Shown piece after piece: positions 16,798 to 26,329 of a DNA stretch of 64,000 nucleotides. Numbering within the stretch: position 1 is the first letter of the stretch; each line of letters opens with the position of its first letter. Under the pieces are notes generated by a model. It was not told the origin of the DNA, did no database searches, and saw only the letters and a program-made list of their open reading frames with translations. The stretch is from an uncultured Desulfobacter sp. (lineage in GTDB: Bacteria > Desulfobacterota > Desulfobacteria > Desulfobacterales > Desulfobacteraceae): positions 1,452,501-1,516,500 of the forward strand of contig NZ_OY761445.1 in NCBI RefSeq assembly GCF_963664415.1, read 5' to 3'. The position numbers and the translations under genes are program-made.

Positions 16798-17739
16798 ATG
16801 AGTGTCATTACATTTTTTGGAAGAGCCTACACAGGCAAGGCGCAACTGGCACAAAAGGCAGCAGACGCACTGGGTTATAACGTGTTGTACGACCAGGATA
16901 TTATTGATGCAGCAGCCAAAACGTACAATCTTAAAAAAAGCAGTATCGAAAGCAGTATTTTTAAAGACCCACCTTTTGCAGATCGGTATACCCCGGCTAA
17001 AGCGAAGTGCATCGCAGCCGTAAAGTCTGTTCTGGCTGATAAAATCCAGCAGGGGCCTGTTATTGTCAGCGGATTCTTAGGCAGATTAATTCCCTCAGAA
17101 ATGGGGCTGCATATTTTGGTCACAGCGCCAAATGGATTTAGAAACCGAAATATACAGCGAGAAACAGGCAAAAAATCAAGCATTGATACAAAAAAGCACC
17201 TGGAATGCAGTGACGAATCGTTTTTACGCTGGTCCCTGTACTTGCGATCAGCGGAAAGCCGCAGACCCATGGATTGCGACGGCGTTGTGAATGTGACTAC
17301 CACAGGACTATCCGATTTGATTGAACTGATTTCCAGTGCGGCATTGAATAAAAAAGAAGAGATGAGCCCCCAAGAATTTGCGCTGTCTTCTAAAGTCTCC
17401 CGCCTTATGGCTGAAAAAGGTCACCCGGTGTCAGTGGAAGCACGACATGACCAACTGGAACTTGTTGTCCACAAACCCGTACTGATGTTTTCCAGGTATG
17501 GCAAAAAACTGACAACCCTTGTTCAGTCCGTCAGCGGGGTCAACAACGTCAATACCCGGAGCGGTAGACTATTTTACCAAACCGATATCCTGCCAGGCAG
17601 CCATTATTTCAAAACCCCGACTTCAGCTCCTATTGAAAAACAGTATGAACAGCTTTACAAAAGGGTCACAGAACGCCGTCCATCCTTTATAAACCGTGTA
17701 ACGGCAGAGCCACAATTGGTTGCAGCCGCCCACGCCTGA
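16798..17739 (+). CDS. Cytidylate-kinase-like family protein
   Basis: 313 residues. The N-terminal ~200 residues resemble the cytidylate-kinase-like family: a P-loop-like GRAYTGKAQLA, then YNVLYDQDIIDAAAK, GPVIVSGFLGRLI and an Arg-rich lid-like part. The P-loop ends in GKA rather than GK[ST], so nucleotide binding may be altered. The C-terminal ~100 residues form a separate small alpha/beta region with no assignment. It stands alone between a sigma-54 promoter and a strong terminator. The shared activator sites suggest coregulation with the USP/transporter operon at 26-29 kb. The function is unknown; a true CMP kinase role is unlikely for this family. Confidence 0.65.
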   Translation: MSVITFFGRAYTGKAQLAQKAADALGYNVLYDQDIIDAAAKTYNLKKSSIESSIFKDPPFADRYTPAKAKCIAAVKSVLADKIQQGPVIVSGFLGRLIPSEMGLHILVTAPNGFRNRNIQRETGKKSSIDTKKHLECSDESFLRWSLYLRSAESRRPMDCDGVVNVTTTGLSDLIELISSAALNKKEEMSPQEFALSSKVSRLMAEKGHPVSVEARHDQLELVVHKPVLMFSRYGKKLTTLVQSVSGVNNVNTRSGRLFYQTDILPGSHYFKTPTSAPIEKQYEQLYKRVTERRPSFINRVTAEPQLVAAAHA

Positions 17740-17752
17740 TTACGCCTGATGT

Positions 17753-17781
17753 AAAGACGGCATTTTAACGCCGTCTTTTTT
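17753..17781 (+). terminator. Rho-independent terminator
   Basis: Perfect 9-bp stem AAAGACGGC/GCCGTCTTT (17753-17761 and 17770-17778) with an 8-nt loop and a T-run, 14 bp after the cytidylate-kinase-like gene's stop. Confidence 0.9.
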
Positions 17782-17784
17782 AAA

Positions 17785-17826
17785 CCACAGCCGGTCTTTA
17801 TCCTGTCTTTCCGGCTGTGGTTTTTT
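17785..17826 (+). terminator. Second hairpin with T-run; overlaps panE 3' end
   Basis: Perfect 10-bp stem CCACAGCCGG/CCGGCTGTGG (17785-17794, 17811-17820) followed by six T. It can back up the preceding terminator on the plus strand. The minus-strand panE stop codon (17798-17800) lies in its loop, so the hairpin may also serve the convergent gene. Confidence 0.65.
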
Positions 17827-18757
17827 CTTGAACCCGGATTAAATTTAAAAAAGTGCTGTTCACAGGTGTTGGGATCGCATCTGCTTTTCCCATATTTTCA
17901 ACAGCACCTGCAAAGATTTCTACTTCTGTTTTCCTTTTGGCCTGCATATCCTGGAGCATGGACGTTTTTCCATCCGGAGACAACGTATTGAGCACGTTCA
18001 ACCATTGATCAATATCGGACGAATGAAGATTGATCCCCCGGTGCCGGGCCAGGGCCAACACTTCCTGCATCAGAGAGACCATCAGAGCCCGGGCCTCAGG
18101 CAAATTCTGGAAAACACGATAGGACGCACCAAGCACGGCAGATGCCTGGTTCACCCCGACGTTAACCATAAATTTCCACCACATGGTTCTTTGGATATCC
18201 GGTGATATTTCGTTGGGAATACCACCCATATCCAAGGCGATTTTTATCCGTTCCAGCCGATCGGTATCCGCTGCATTGGGAAGCGCCGGGTCATTTCCAA
18301 ATATAATATTTCCTGGATTGGAATAGGTAAAACAGTCATTTTCATGCACCGCATCAATACCCACGGCAATGGCAGGAACAATCTTTTCATGACCGCAGAC
18401 CCGGCCAAGCAGCTTTTCACTTTCAAGCCCGTTCATAACGGACAGCACCAAGGAGTTCTGCCCTGTCAAAGCGTTGATATCTTTGAGCACCGAGTCGGTC
18501 AAATGATGATGTTTCAAGGCCACCAGTATCAGATCAAAGGGACGCGCCACCCGGTCAGGATGCACCACCGGAATCGTATAATTCTTGCCGTTAACCTTGA
18601 TGGTGGCCCCATCAAGGCGTACAAAGCGATCCCCCCGAGCTGCAAAGCAGACACGGATATCTGAATTGTCTGTAAATAAACCTGCATATGCCGCGCCCAT
18701 GGCTCCGGCACCGAAAATGGCTATTGTCTTTATTACGTTCAACTTTTTTCCTGACAT
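17798..18757 (-). CDS. panE: 2-dehydropantoate 2-reductase (ketopantoate reductase)
   Basis: 319 residues. The N-terminal Rossmann motif is IAIFGAGAMGAAYAGLF. The family signatures follow: ILVALKHHHLTDSV, the catalytic Lys in MWWKFMVNVGVNQASAVLG, and TSMLQDMQAKRKTEVE near the C-terminus. It reduces 2-dehydropantoate to pantoate with NADPH in coenzyme A synthesis. Several PanE-like paralogues act on other 2-keto acids, so the pathway is inferred. It begins 12 bp after the stop of the hybrid kinase gene and reads as the last gene of that minus-strand set. Confidence 0.85.
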   Translation of the reverse strand: MSGKKLNVIKTIAIFGAGAMGAAYAGLFTDNSDIRVCFAARGDRFVRLDGATIKVNGKNYTIPVVHPDRVARPFDLILVALKHHHLTDSVLKDINALTGQNSLVLSVMNGLESEKLLGRVCGHEKIVPAIAVGIDAVHENDCFTYSNPGNIIFGNDPALPNAADTDRLERIKIALDMGGIPNEISPDIQRTMWWKFMVNVGVNQASAVLGASYRVFQNLPEARALMVSLMQEVLALARHRGINLHSSDIDQWLNVLNTLSPDGKTSMLQDMQAKRKTEVEIFAGAVENMGKADAIPTPVNSTFLNLIRVQEKTTAGKTG

Positions 18758-18769
18758 CTTTTATGTTTA

Positions 18770-21331
18770 TCAACCATTCGCCTTATCAAGCAATAATTTT
18801 ATGCTGTTCAAATAGGTGATATTTTGACAAGGTTTGGAAACATGGTCAATCAGAAGATCATTTCTTTTTAAATCTTTGATGGACTCCAAAAATTCTATGT
18901 TACCTGAAATAAATAAAATGGGGATCGTTTTATTGGTTGAGCGAATATGGTCATATATCTGTTTACCATTAATTTTTCCAGGTAGAATAAAATCAAGGCT
19001 TATCAAATCATAATCATTATCATCAAAAAAGTTTAAAGCCGCTTCTGCTGTATGTGCGACATCAACGATGTGATTACACGGCTCAGTTGTCAAAACAAAG
19101 CGTTGAACTTCTGCAATTTGAATTTCATCTTCAACCAGCAGAATCCTTTTATGCGTATGGTACCCTTCATTTTGTATCGTGATTTTTTCTTCTTTTGTGA
19201 GTTTTTTTCGAATTATTGGGAAATGCAATTCAACCGTCGTGCCGTTATTTAATTGAGAACGTACGTTAATTTTACCTTTGTGAAGCGCCACATATTTATT
19301 GACGTTAGCCATCCCATAACCAGACCCTTTTATCGAACTGTCATAAGATGAGATGACATCTTTACTGCCTTTAAGCGTAAACGAAGGTTCAAAAATGTTA
19401 TCAATATGCTTCTCCGGAATGCCGCAGCCATTATCTTCAATTGTGATGATTACGAATGCCTTGGACTGTCGAAGTTGGATGAAAATAAAGGGATTTTCAC
19501 ATTTACTTAATGCGTGAATGGAATTTTGAAATATATTTACAAGACAATGTTCTATCATTCCCGGATCAGCAAAAAAATCCATGGGTTCGGACAAGCCTTT
19601 TTTCCTGATTTCAATGCCGTCTAAGTCTTTTTGCAACAAACTTAACACCAGCTCAATTTTTTCATTTAGATGAAAATACTCATATTTGGGCTCTTGATCT
19701 TTAGCAAATGCAACCAGATTTTTGGTTAAATTTTTTCCTCTCAGTGATTGATCAAATATGCGCTTGAATATTTTTAACGTTTCTTCTTCCTGACACTTGA
19801 ACAATCCTACCTCGGATTGTCCCATGATGATCCCAAGAATATTATTAAAATCATGGGACATTTTTCCTGCAATCTTCCCAACCAGAGCTAATTTTTTATG
19901 TTCTTCAAGTGCCAAGTAGGCTTCAATTTTTTCATCTTCATTTTTTTTCCTTTCAGTTATATCCCTTGCAATTCCGAGGACGCCTTTAAGATTGCCGTCA
20001 GCATCAAAAACAGGTGTTTTTATGGTTTCAAGATGTTCTTTGTGGCCATCATCGGCGTAAACGATATCTTCTTCATTTAAACACGGTTTATTGGCCCGAA
20101 TTGCAGCCTGATCCTTTTCTCTGAAAAAATCAGCTAATTTTTTGTCGAGAAAATCATAATCCGTTTTTCCTAAAATATCTTTTTGCTTTGCACCAAAAAA
20201 CCGTTCAAATCTTAAGTTGCATAGCAGGTATTCGCCCTGGGGACTTTTCAACCATATAAGATCTGGAATCACTTCAATAAGTGTCCTTAAAAGCGTCTCA
20301 TTTTCTTGGAGCGTATCCAGCATTGTATTGAAATGATAGCCATACCTGATTAATTCATCCTTCTTATTGCCGGGCCAGGAGAATCTTTCATCAAAATTAC
20401 CTTCTTTAACCTTACGCATTACCATGGCAAGATAACGAATTGGTGTAACAATTGTTTTTGAAAACAGATAAAAAACAACCCCTAACAAGGTTACACTGAC
20501 GATAGTCAGCACTAAGGCCATGTTGTTTAAATTGTTTCGTTTGAATTCAGCCTCAAGATATTTATTTTTGAACAATGCTGACGCTTGGATAAAAACACTG
20601 TCAAATTGCTTAAAAAGGGAGTTGTGCGCCAACTCAAAAGATTTTTCGGTATCATTAATTACAATTGCAAGTTTATAATCCTGTGCCAATAAATGCTTAA
20701 AACCTAAAAGATATTCCTCTGTTCTGTGATCTGATGGATCTATTTGTTCAATCTTTTTATTAAGGTAATCAATGACCATCATCAGTGAATGATAAACAGG
20801 CTCATCTTGCTGCATGATATATACGATGAAAAAATGATTTAAATTAAACAGGGGCTTAAACAATTGCCTCATATCGTTATTCAGAACATTGGAAATCAAT
20901 GATCGATAACTTGTATTCAGAGTTGTCCGGTGGATATTCTGGGTTGTTTTTAATTGCTGGGCCTCATTGAAAACTTTTTCGTGCTCAAGGATCTCAACCC
21001 GGATGGCATGCAATTTAGCTTGAATCGATTTATTTGTTTTAATATTTTCCAAAGCCTTAAGTTCCTTCTTAAGATTTGAAATTGAAGCCCCATAATTTGC
21101 AATAGCGTTAGGATTTTTTTCTTCAAGAACTTCTTTTTCCCAAAATCGATCTTCATAAAAGCGCCCATTTAATGCATGCAGTCTTCTCTCAGCCTGAGAC
21201 ATCTCCAACATTTGCGTGGCTAATATTTCTTGCTCCTTAAGAAAATAAGTCAACAACCCATAATTCACCACAAATAAAAGGATAAGAAGGAATACTATCG
21301 CGCTGATTTTACCGGTAATGGTTCTGAACAA
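18770..21331 (-). CDS. Membrane hybrid histidine kinase (sensor-HAMP-PAS-HisKA-HATPase-REC)
   Basis: 853 residues, start TTG. First membrane helix ~7-27, a ~240-residue extracytoplasmic helical domain, second helix ~272-292, HAMP (~293-345), PAS (~355-470), HisKA with GKMSHDFNNILGIIMGQ (His ~492), HATPase (~600-715) with GSGYGMANVNKYV, and a receiver (~730-850) with LISLDFILPGKINGK. It starts 13 bp after the stop of the double binding-protein gene and was probably cotranscribed with it. That suggests a LuxP/LuxQ-like sensing pair where the binding protein presents the ligand (inference). No transport permease is present. Confidence 0.9.
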   Translation of the reverse strand: MFRTITGKISAIVFLLILLFVVNYGLLTYFLKEQEILATQMLEMSQAERRLHALNGRFYEDRFWEKEVLEEKNPNAIANYGASISNLKKELKALENIKTNKSIQAKLHAIRVEILEHEKVFNEAQQLKTTQNIHRTTLNTSYRSLISNVLNNDMRQLFKPLFNLNHFFIVYIMQQDEPVYHSLMMVIDYLNKKIEQIDPSDHRTEEYLLGFKHLLAQDYKLAIVINDTEKSFELAHNSLFKQFDSVFIQASALFKNKYLEAEFKRNNLNNMALVLTIVSVTLLGVVFYLFSKTIVTPIRYLAMVMRKVKEGNFDERFSWPGNKKDELIRYGYHFNTMLDTLQENETLLRTLIEVIPDLIWLKSPQGEYLLCNLRFERFFGAKQKDILGKTDYDFLDKKLADFFREKDQAAIRANKPCLNEEDIVYADDGHKEHLETIKTPVFDADGNLKGVLGIARDITERKKNEDEKIEAYLALEEHKKLALVGKIAGKMSHDFNNILGIIMGQSEVGLFKCQEEETLKIFKRIFDQSLRGKNLTKNLVAFAKDQEPKYEYFHLNEKIELVLSLLQKDLDGIEIRKKGLSEPMDFFADPGMIEHCLVNIFQNSIHALSKCENPFIFIQLRQSKAFVIITIEDNGCGIPEKHIDNIFEPSFTLKGSKDVISSYDSSIKGSGYGMANVNKYVALHKGKINVRSQLNNGTTVELHFPIIRKKLTKEEKITIQNEGYHTHKRILLVEDEIQIAEVQRFVLTTEPCNHIVDVAHTAEAALNFFDDNDYDLISLDFILPGKINGKQIYDHIRSTNKTIPILFISGNIEFLESIKDLKRNDLLIDHVSKPCQNITYLNSIKLLLDKANG

Positions 21332-21344
21332 ATGAACACCTATA

Positions 21345-23099
21345 TTATTTTATGACAGAAAGTTTTACGGGGATATTGGATGGAATTTCTTCACCTCGGA
21401 AATGCTTTGCCGCTATTTCGAGAGCCATTCGTCCCATTTCCTGGGGATGCTGGGCTATTGTAGCCGATATTTTCTTTGTTTTAACAGCCTGAACGGCATC
21501 TTTAATGGCATCGAACCCAACAAGAATTTTGTTTGAGGATGATTGAACTTCGGATAATGCGTCCATGACCCCAAGAATCATGTTATCATTATGCGCAAAA
21601 ACAGCATCAAAAGAAACATTATCGTATAGTATCTTAGTCATCACCTGTTTAGCCTGCTTTCGGTCAAAATTTGCCACTTTTCTGTCGATAACTTTTATAT
21701 CTTTAAACCTTTTGATTTCGTCACTAAATCCGTAACCACGGTCATGGGCTGCAGACGTACCTGGAATACCTTCGATTTCAATGATACTTCCTTTATCTTT
21801 TAATAAATCCGCCACCAATTCAGCCGCCATTCTCCCCCCTTGAATATTATCTGAAGCGACATGGCAAAGAATTTTTCCGCCGGCTGATTTTCGATCCACC
21901 GTGATTACCGGTATCTTGTTCGTAACTGCCATCTCAATACCGGGAACAACGGACTCCGCATTTGTCGGATTTAGAATGATGATATCAGGATGACTCTTTT
22001 GAAAATCAACTAAGTCCATTAATTGTTTTGAATCGCTATTCTCGGCGCTATTCACCATAAGTTCAACGCCATACAACTCGGCTGCTTTTTTGGCCCCGCC
22101 GACCATTGATAAAAAAAAGGGGTTGGTCATATCTGAAATTGAGAACGCGATTGTTTTACCAAAAGTTTCGTAAGTGATAATATCCAAAGGTGTAGTGAGT
22201 TTATCAGAAACAGGCGCACCGGTTATTTTTTTTTGAGCCAGCATCACACCGTATGCCCCCATAAGTTCGGGATGCTGTTCCATTGTTGCGTGAATTTTTT
22301 TATGTCTGATTTCATTTCTGACTGAATCTATATTATCGTATCCGGCAATGAGGATATTTTTATTCAAATCCAACATATCAACGGCTTGCAATGTCCCAAG
22401 GGCCATTTTGTCGTTTGCACAAAAAATCGCATCAATGGACGGATGTTTTTGCAATAACTTCATGGTTACGGAGAATGCTTCTTCCGTTTTCCAATTCGCC
22501 GACTCCGACGCCACAACCCCAATTGAAGAGTTATTTGTAACAGCTTTTACAAAACCGGATTTGCGAAGCTCTGCATTTTCCACCCCCCGTATACCCTCTA
22601 TGACAAGCACACGGCCTTTGCCTTTCAGTTGTTGCTTGACATATTGTCCTATAAGCGTGCCGCCTGTGTAATTGTTCGATCCTACAAACGGTATGCTTAG
22701 TCCTGCTTGCGCAAGCAGTTTGTCATCCAGCGGATTATCAATATTGATAATAAAAATGCCTTGTTCAACGGCTTTTTTACAAACGGGCACCAATTTCTTT
22801 GAATCCGACGGTGCAAGTACAATTGCACGAATGTTTCTTGAAATCAGACTTTCCATAATACTTATCTGGTGGGAAGTGTCCGTTTCATTGATAATGCCGA
22901 AAACTTCCAAGGGAATGTCATTTTCTTTTGCAAAATTTTTGGCGCCCTGCTCCATTTTTGCAAAAAATGGATTGGTCAACGCCTTCATGACCAAAGCAAT
23001 TGTGTGATCGTTCTCGGCAATTACTGTTGAAGGAATTAATGAAATTGCAGCACAGGAAAAAATGAAAAATAAACTCACCAGCCCATGTAATTTTCTCAT
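21345..23099 (-). CDS. Secreted tandem periplasmic sugar-type binding protein
   Basis: 584 residues. A signal peptide (about 1-28, ending VIAEN) is followed by two complete LacI/RbsB-type binding domains (type 1 fold). Domain 1 (~30-305) starts TIALVMKALTNPFFAKMEQGA; domain 2 (~315-584) starts TIAFSISDMTNPFFLSMVGGA. Both have the hinge motif of the family (FCANDKMALGTLQA and FAHNDNMILGVMDA) and end with similar QHPELMG/QHPQEMG segments, so this is an internal duplication. Normal members have one such domain (about 300 residues). No ABC transporter genes are nearby; the adjacent kinase is the likely partner. GGAGAAA precedes the ATG. Confidence 0.88.
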   Translation of the reverse strand: MRKLHGLVSLFFIFSCAAISLIPSTVIAENDHTIALVMKALTNPFFAKMEQGAKNFAKENDIPLEVFGIINETDTSHQISIMESLISRNIRAIVLAPSDSKKLVPVCKKAVEQGIFIINIDNPLDDKLLAQAGLSIPFVGSNNYTGGTLIGQYVKQQLKGKGRVLVIEGIRGVENAELRKSGFVKAVTNNSSIGVVASESANWKTEEAFSVTMKLLQKHPSIDAIFCANDKMALGTLQAVDMLDLNKNILIAGYDNIDSVRNEIRHKKIHATMEQHPELMGAYGVMLAQKKITGAPVSDKLTTPLDIITYETFGKTIAFSISDMTNPFFLSMVGGAKKAAELYGVELMVNSAENSDSKQLMDLVDFQKSHPDIIILNPTNAESVVPGIEMAVTNKIPVITVDRKSAGGKILCHVASDNIQGGRMAAELVADLLKDKGSIIEIEGIPGTSAAHDRGYGFSDEIKRFKDIKVIDRKVANFDRKQAKQVMTKILYDNVSFDAVFAHNDNMILGVMDALSEVQSSSNKILVGFDAIKDAVQAVKTKKISATIAQHPQEMGRMALEIAAKHFRGEEIPSNIPVKLSVIK

Positions 23100-23304
23100 C
23101 GTTATTTCTCCGGTCGTTGGGTTTACGAAATTAGAATACTACATTTTAAAATAGTCTCATAACAAAATATCAGGATTGTAGAGACCAATTGACAATAAAA
23201 CCTTTTTTTATGGGATGTCAGAAACTGGGGAATGAAGGAGAGAATGGTTCGATCTTGGAATGGGCTGAACCTGGATTTTAATAGACCAGATCAGCCCATG
23301 GCCG

Positions 23305-24657
23305 CTATTCCAATTTAAACGTTTTAATCTTGCGCCATAATGAAACCCGGTCAATCTCCATGATTTCTGCAGCCCGGGTTTTGTTCCAATTGGTCTGTTC
23401 AAGCACCCACTGGATATACCGCTTTTCCTGCTCTTTCATGGTGGGTATTTTGCCTTCCGGGGCTGTGCGGTAAGTTTCAATGGCCAATTGGGTAAGATGG
23501 TCAGGCAGCGCCTCTGGATATATCACTTCGCTGTTTTCCATGGCCACAGCACGTTCTATGATGTTTTCAAGCTCCCGAACATTGCCCGGCCAGGCATAAT
23601 TGACAAGAAAATCCATGGTACTCCGGTCAATTTCTTTGATCTTTTTTCCCATATCCCGATTTTTTTTTGCCAAAAAATGATAGGCCAGTAAGGGAATGTC
23701 CTCTTTTCTGTCTGCTAGGGCAGGCAGGATGATGGATGCCACGTTGAGCCGGAAATAGAGGTCCTGGCGAAAATGACCCTGGTCGACCTCATGGCGCAGA
23801 TCCCTGTGGGTGGCTGCAATGAACCTTAAATCCACGTCTAAAGTCTGGGTACTGCCCACCCGCATAATCTCTTTTTCCTGGATCACCCGCAGGATTTTGA
23901 TCTGCATGGAGGCCGGCATATCCCCGATTTCATCAAAGAACACTGTGCCCCGGTCTGCAAACTCGAACAGGCCTTTTTTGGTTTTCATGGCGCCGGTGAA
24001 CGCCTCTTTTTCATGCCCAAACAGTTCGTTGGCCATAAGGTCCTCGGAAAATGACCCGCAATTAAAAGCCACCATTTCATGGTTTTTCCGACTGGAAAGA
24101 CTATGAATCGCCCTTGCCACAAGTTCTTTGCCGGTGCCGCTTTCCCCTAAAACCAACACGGAAATATCGGTCTGGGCCACCTGGGCAATGGTCTTTTTCA
24201 CCTGGCGCATCGCCGGACTGTTACCGATGATTTCAGGCAGCTTTGCCTTCTGATCGAGCTGGTTCTTAAGATCCTGATTTTCCATCTGAAGTGATCGTTT
24301 GAGCAGGGCCTGCTTGATGATCTGCCGGACCTCATCTATTTTGTAAGGTTTGGCAATGTAATGATAGGCCCCTTCTTTCATGGCGATCACCGCATTGTCC
24401 ACGGTGGCGTAGCCGGTAATCAGGATAACTTCGGTGTAAGGCTGTAGCTCCCGGCTGTGTTCAAGAATCTGCATGCCGTCGATCTTTTTCATCTTATAAT
24501 CGGTGATAATCAGATCAAAAGTTTTGGATTTGATAAGATTCAGTCCTTTGGTGCCACTGTCCACGGCTGTAACCTTGTATCCATCCTTGAGAAGAATATG
24601 TTCAAGATTTTTAAGGGCGATCTGTTCATCTTCGATTATTAGAATGTGTTCCTGCAT
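23305..24657 (-). CDS. NtrC-family sigma-54 response regulator
   Basis: 450 residues: receiver (1-120, LIITDYKMKKIDG), AAA+ domain (~140-375) with Walker A GESGTGKE and Walker B FFDEIGDM, and a Fis-type HTH at the end (NKTRAAEIMEIDRVSLWRKI). The sigma-54 contact loop reads HEKEAFTGAMKTKKGLFE, so the first Gly of GAFTGA is Glu. AGGAGA precedes ATG 24657. It is encoded directly after a membrane kinase gene (gap ~108 bp). It is the best candidate to bind the TGTTGCA-type dyads upstream of the USP/SLC13 operon and the cytidylate-kinase-like gene (inference). Confidence 0.93.
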   Translation of the reverse strand: MQEHILIIEDEQIALKNLEHILLKDGYKVTAVDSGTKGLNLIKSKTFDLIITDYKMKKIDGMQILEHSRELQPYTEVILITGYATVDNAVIAMKEGAYHYIAKPYKIDEVRQIIKQALLKRSLQMENQDLKNQLDQKAKLPEIIGNSPAMRQVKKTIAQVAQTDISVLVLGESGTGKELVARAIHSLSSRKNHEMVAFNCGSFSEDLMANELFGHEKEAFTGAMKTKKGLFEFADRGTVFFDEIGDMPASMQIKILRVIQEKEIMRVGSTQTLDVDLRFIAATHRDLRHEVDQGHFRQDLYFRLNVASIILPALADRKEDIPLLAYHFLAKKNRDMGKKIKEIDRSTMDFLVNYAWPGNVRELENIIERAVAMENSEVIYPEALPDHLTQLAIETYRTAPEGKIPTMKEQEKRYIQWVLEQTNWNKTRAAEIMEIDRVSLWRKIKTFKLE

Positions 24658-24765
24658 GGTTCTCCTAAAGCTTTTTATATGAAAGTCTGTGTAAACTACT
24701 CAGATCTTTCAAACTTTGCTGTGGGCCGAAGTCTGGGTAGATAAATCAAGGACGGCCCATAGCCG

Positions 24766-26184
24766 TTAATCCGGTAGGCTCACTGTAAATATCGTGCCCT
24801 GTCCTATACTGGAATCCACGTTGATTGTTCCGCCGTGCTGCTCTACGATGCCGTGAATGATGGAAAGTCCTAAACCAGATCCCTTTCCCACTTCCCGGGT
24901 GGTAAAAAAAGGATCGAATATTTTGGCAAGATGTTCTTCTTTTATTCCTTGGCCCGTATCCTGGACCGTAAAAACAAAGGCATGTGTGGGGTCGTCTTTA
25001 AACGCTGAAATAGTCAAATGTCCACCGTCCTGGTCTTCCATGGCAAATACGGCGTTGATAATCAGATTCAACAGTACCTGCTGGATACGCCGGGGATCCA
25101 TACGCCCTTCAATATCATCTGGAACGTTGATTTCCAGGTCGATATCCGAAGGAATGTCCCCTGTAATCAGGTGCATGGTGTTGCTTACCAGCTTTTTAAA
25201 CACAACCGGTTCGACGCTGAAATCGCTTTGCCTGGAGAAATCAAGCAGGGCCCGGATAATTTCCTTTGACCGGTTAATCTCCTGTTCAACATTGTTCAGA
25301 AGCGTTTTTTTATAATTAATATCAGGATCTTCAATTTCCTCCTGGATAATCTGGACGCTGGTGGAAATATTGTTCAACGGATTGTTTAGTTCATGGGCAA
25401 CCCCGGAGGTAAGCGTTCCCAACGAGGACATTTTTTCGGCCTGAATGAGCTGGGTTTTACGGCGATCCAGTTCTTCAATCATGTCATTCAGGCTCACAGC
25501 CAAAGACTCAAACTCGTCCCCGGTCTTTATTGCCGGAATTTTATCGTAATCGCCTTTGGCAATGTGTTTAATGCCGGTTTCAATGGCCTTTAGGGGGCGG
25601 TTAAGCTTTATGACCAGAAAAATGGTGGCCACTACAGTAAGAATAAACAATAAGAACAGGGAAATCATCAAGTATTCCCTGGACCTGTCCAGCAGTTTAA
25701 ACACCTTTTTCTTCTCTGTTTTCACCACCTCTTCAATATCAGTCGTCAGTTCTCTTCCCAGCTGGGTCACCGTATTTTCAATCTGTAAAGACAGCTTAGA
25801 AGAGACTGTACCACTTTTATACAAGGTTAACAGGTTTTTCATGTTGGTGCGATAAGCATTGATGGCCTGGCTGCGGTGCTGAAAAGATGGGTCCGTTACC
25901 ACAAGATCAGAGAACTCTTTTTCAATATGCGCCTGCTTTTCATCAATTTTGCCGATGTATGACAATGCCAGGGACAGATCCTTAAGATCCTTTCTTAAAA
26001 AAAAGTTTTTCTCGTAACGCCGGGCCTCCAGAACCGTATCCAACAGGTCCCGTTTCTTTTCAATAAGCACCAGTGTGTTTAATACCGTGGAATTGCTGTA
26101 GTGGTTCATGAACCAGATAATGCTGTTCACCACCATAAAAACCAGAAAAAGGAATGAAATTTTATGTCTGAGACTAAAACGCAT
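24766..26184 (-). CDS. Membrane sensor histidine kinase, partner of the NtrC-type regulator
   Basis: 472 residues from ATG 26184 (a TTG two codons upstream is an alternative). Membrane helix ~6-26, an extracytoplasmic helical sensor (~27-170), second helix ~175-198, HAMP (~199-250), HisKA with LTSGVAHELNNPLNNIS, and HATPase with GKGSGLGLSIIHGIVEQHGG. There is no receiver, so it is a classical DctB/NtrB-like kinase. Gene order kinase-regulator and the neighbouring transporter operon suggest control of that transporter, as DctB/DctD does for dicarboxylate uptake (inference). Confidence 0.92.
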   Translation of the reverse strand: MRFSLRHKISFLFLVFMVVNSIIWFMNHYSNSTVLNTLVLIEKKRDLLDTVLEARRYEKNFFLRKDLKDLSLALSYIGKIDEKQAHIEKEFSDLVVTDPSFQHRSQAINAYRTNMKNLLTLYKSGTVSSKLSLQIENTVTQLGRELTTDIEEVVKTEKKKVFKLLDRSREYLMISLFLLFILTVVATIFLVIKLNRPLKAIETGIKHIAKGDYDKIPAIKTGDEFESLAVSLNDMIEELDRRKTQLIQAEKMSSLGTLTSGVAHELNNPLNNISTSVQIIQEEIEDPDINYKKTLLNNVEQEINRSKEIIRALLDFSRQSDFSVEPVVFKKLVSNTMHLITGDIPSDIDLEINVPDDIEGRMDPRRIQQVLLNLIINAVFAMEDQDGGHLTISAFKDDPTHAFVFTVQDTGQGIKEEHLAKIFDPFFTTREVGKGSGLGLSIIHGIVEQHGGTINVDSSIGQGTIFTVSLPD

Positions 26185-26258
26185 AATCAACTTATATATA
26201 TGTTCTCTAAGGGAAACAAGGTTATAGCCGGTTTAATCTTTATCACCTTACAATAAGT

Positions 26259-26305
26259 GATACAATAAACGGGCCGACCGGACATAAGTTCATCCGATCG
26301 GCCCG
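26259..26305 (-). terminator. Terminator of the USP/SLC13 operon
   Basis: On the minus strand, a GC-rich hairpin with arms CGGGCCGA/TCGGCCCG (26298-26305 and 26270-26277), extended by CGGA/TCCG pairs, is followed by TTTATTG. It lies about 25 bp after the transporter stop. Confidence 0.75.
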
Positions 26306-26329
26306 GGGAATACCATGGTGATTTAAGTT

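Noticed and set aside
16798..17739. Assignment of the 313-residue protein as genuine cytidylate kinase (cmk)
   Set aside because: The P-loop lacks the GK[ST] ending, the protein is longer than Cmk and has an extra C-terminal part; only family-level similarity is supported.
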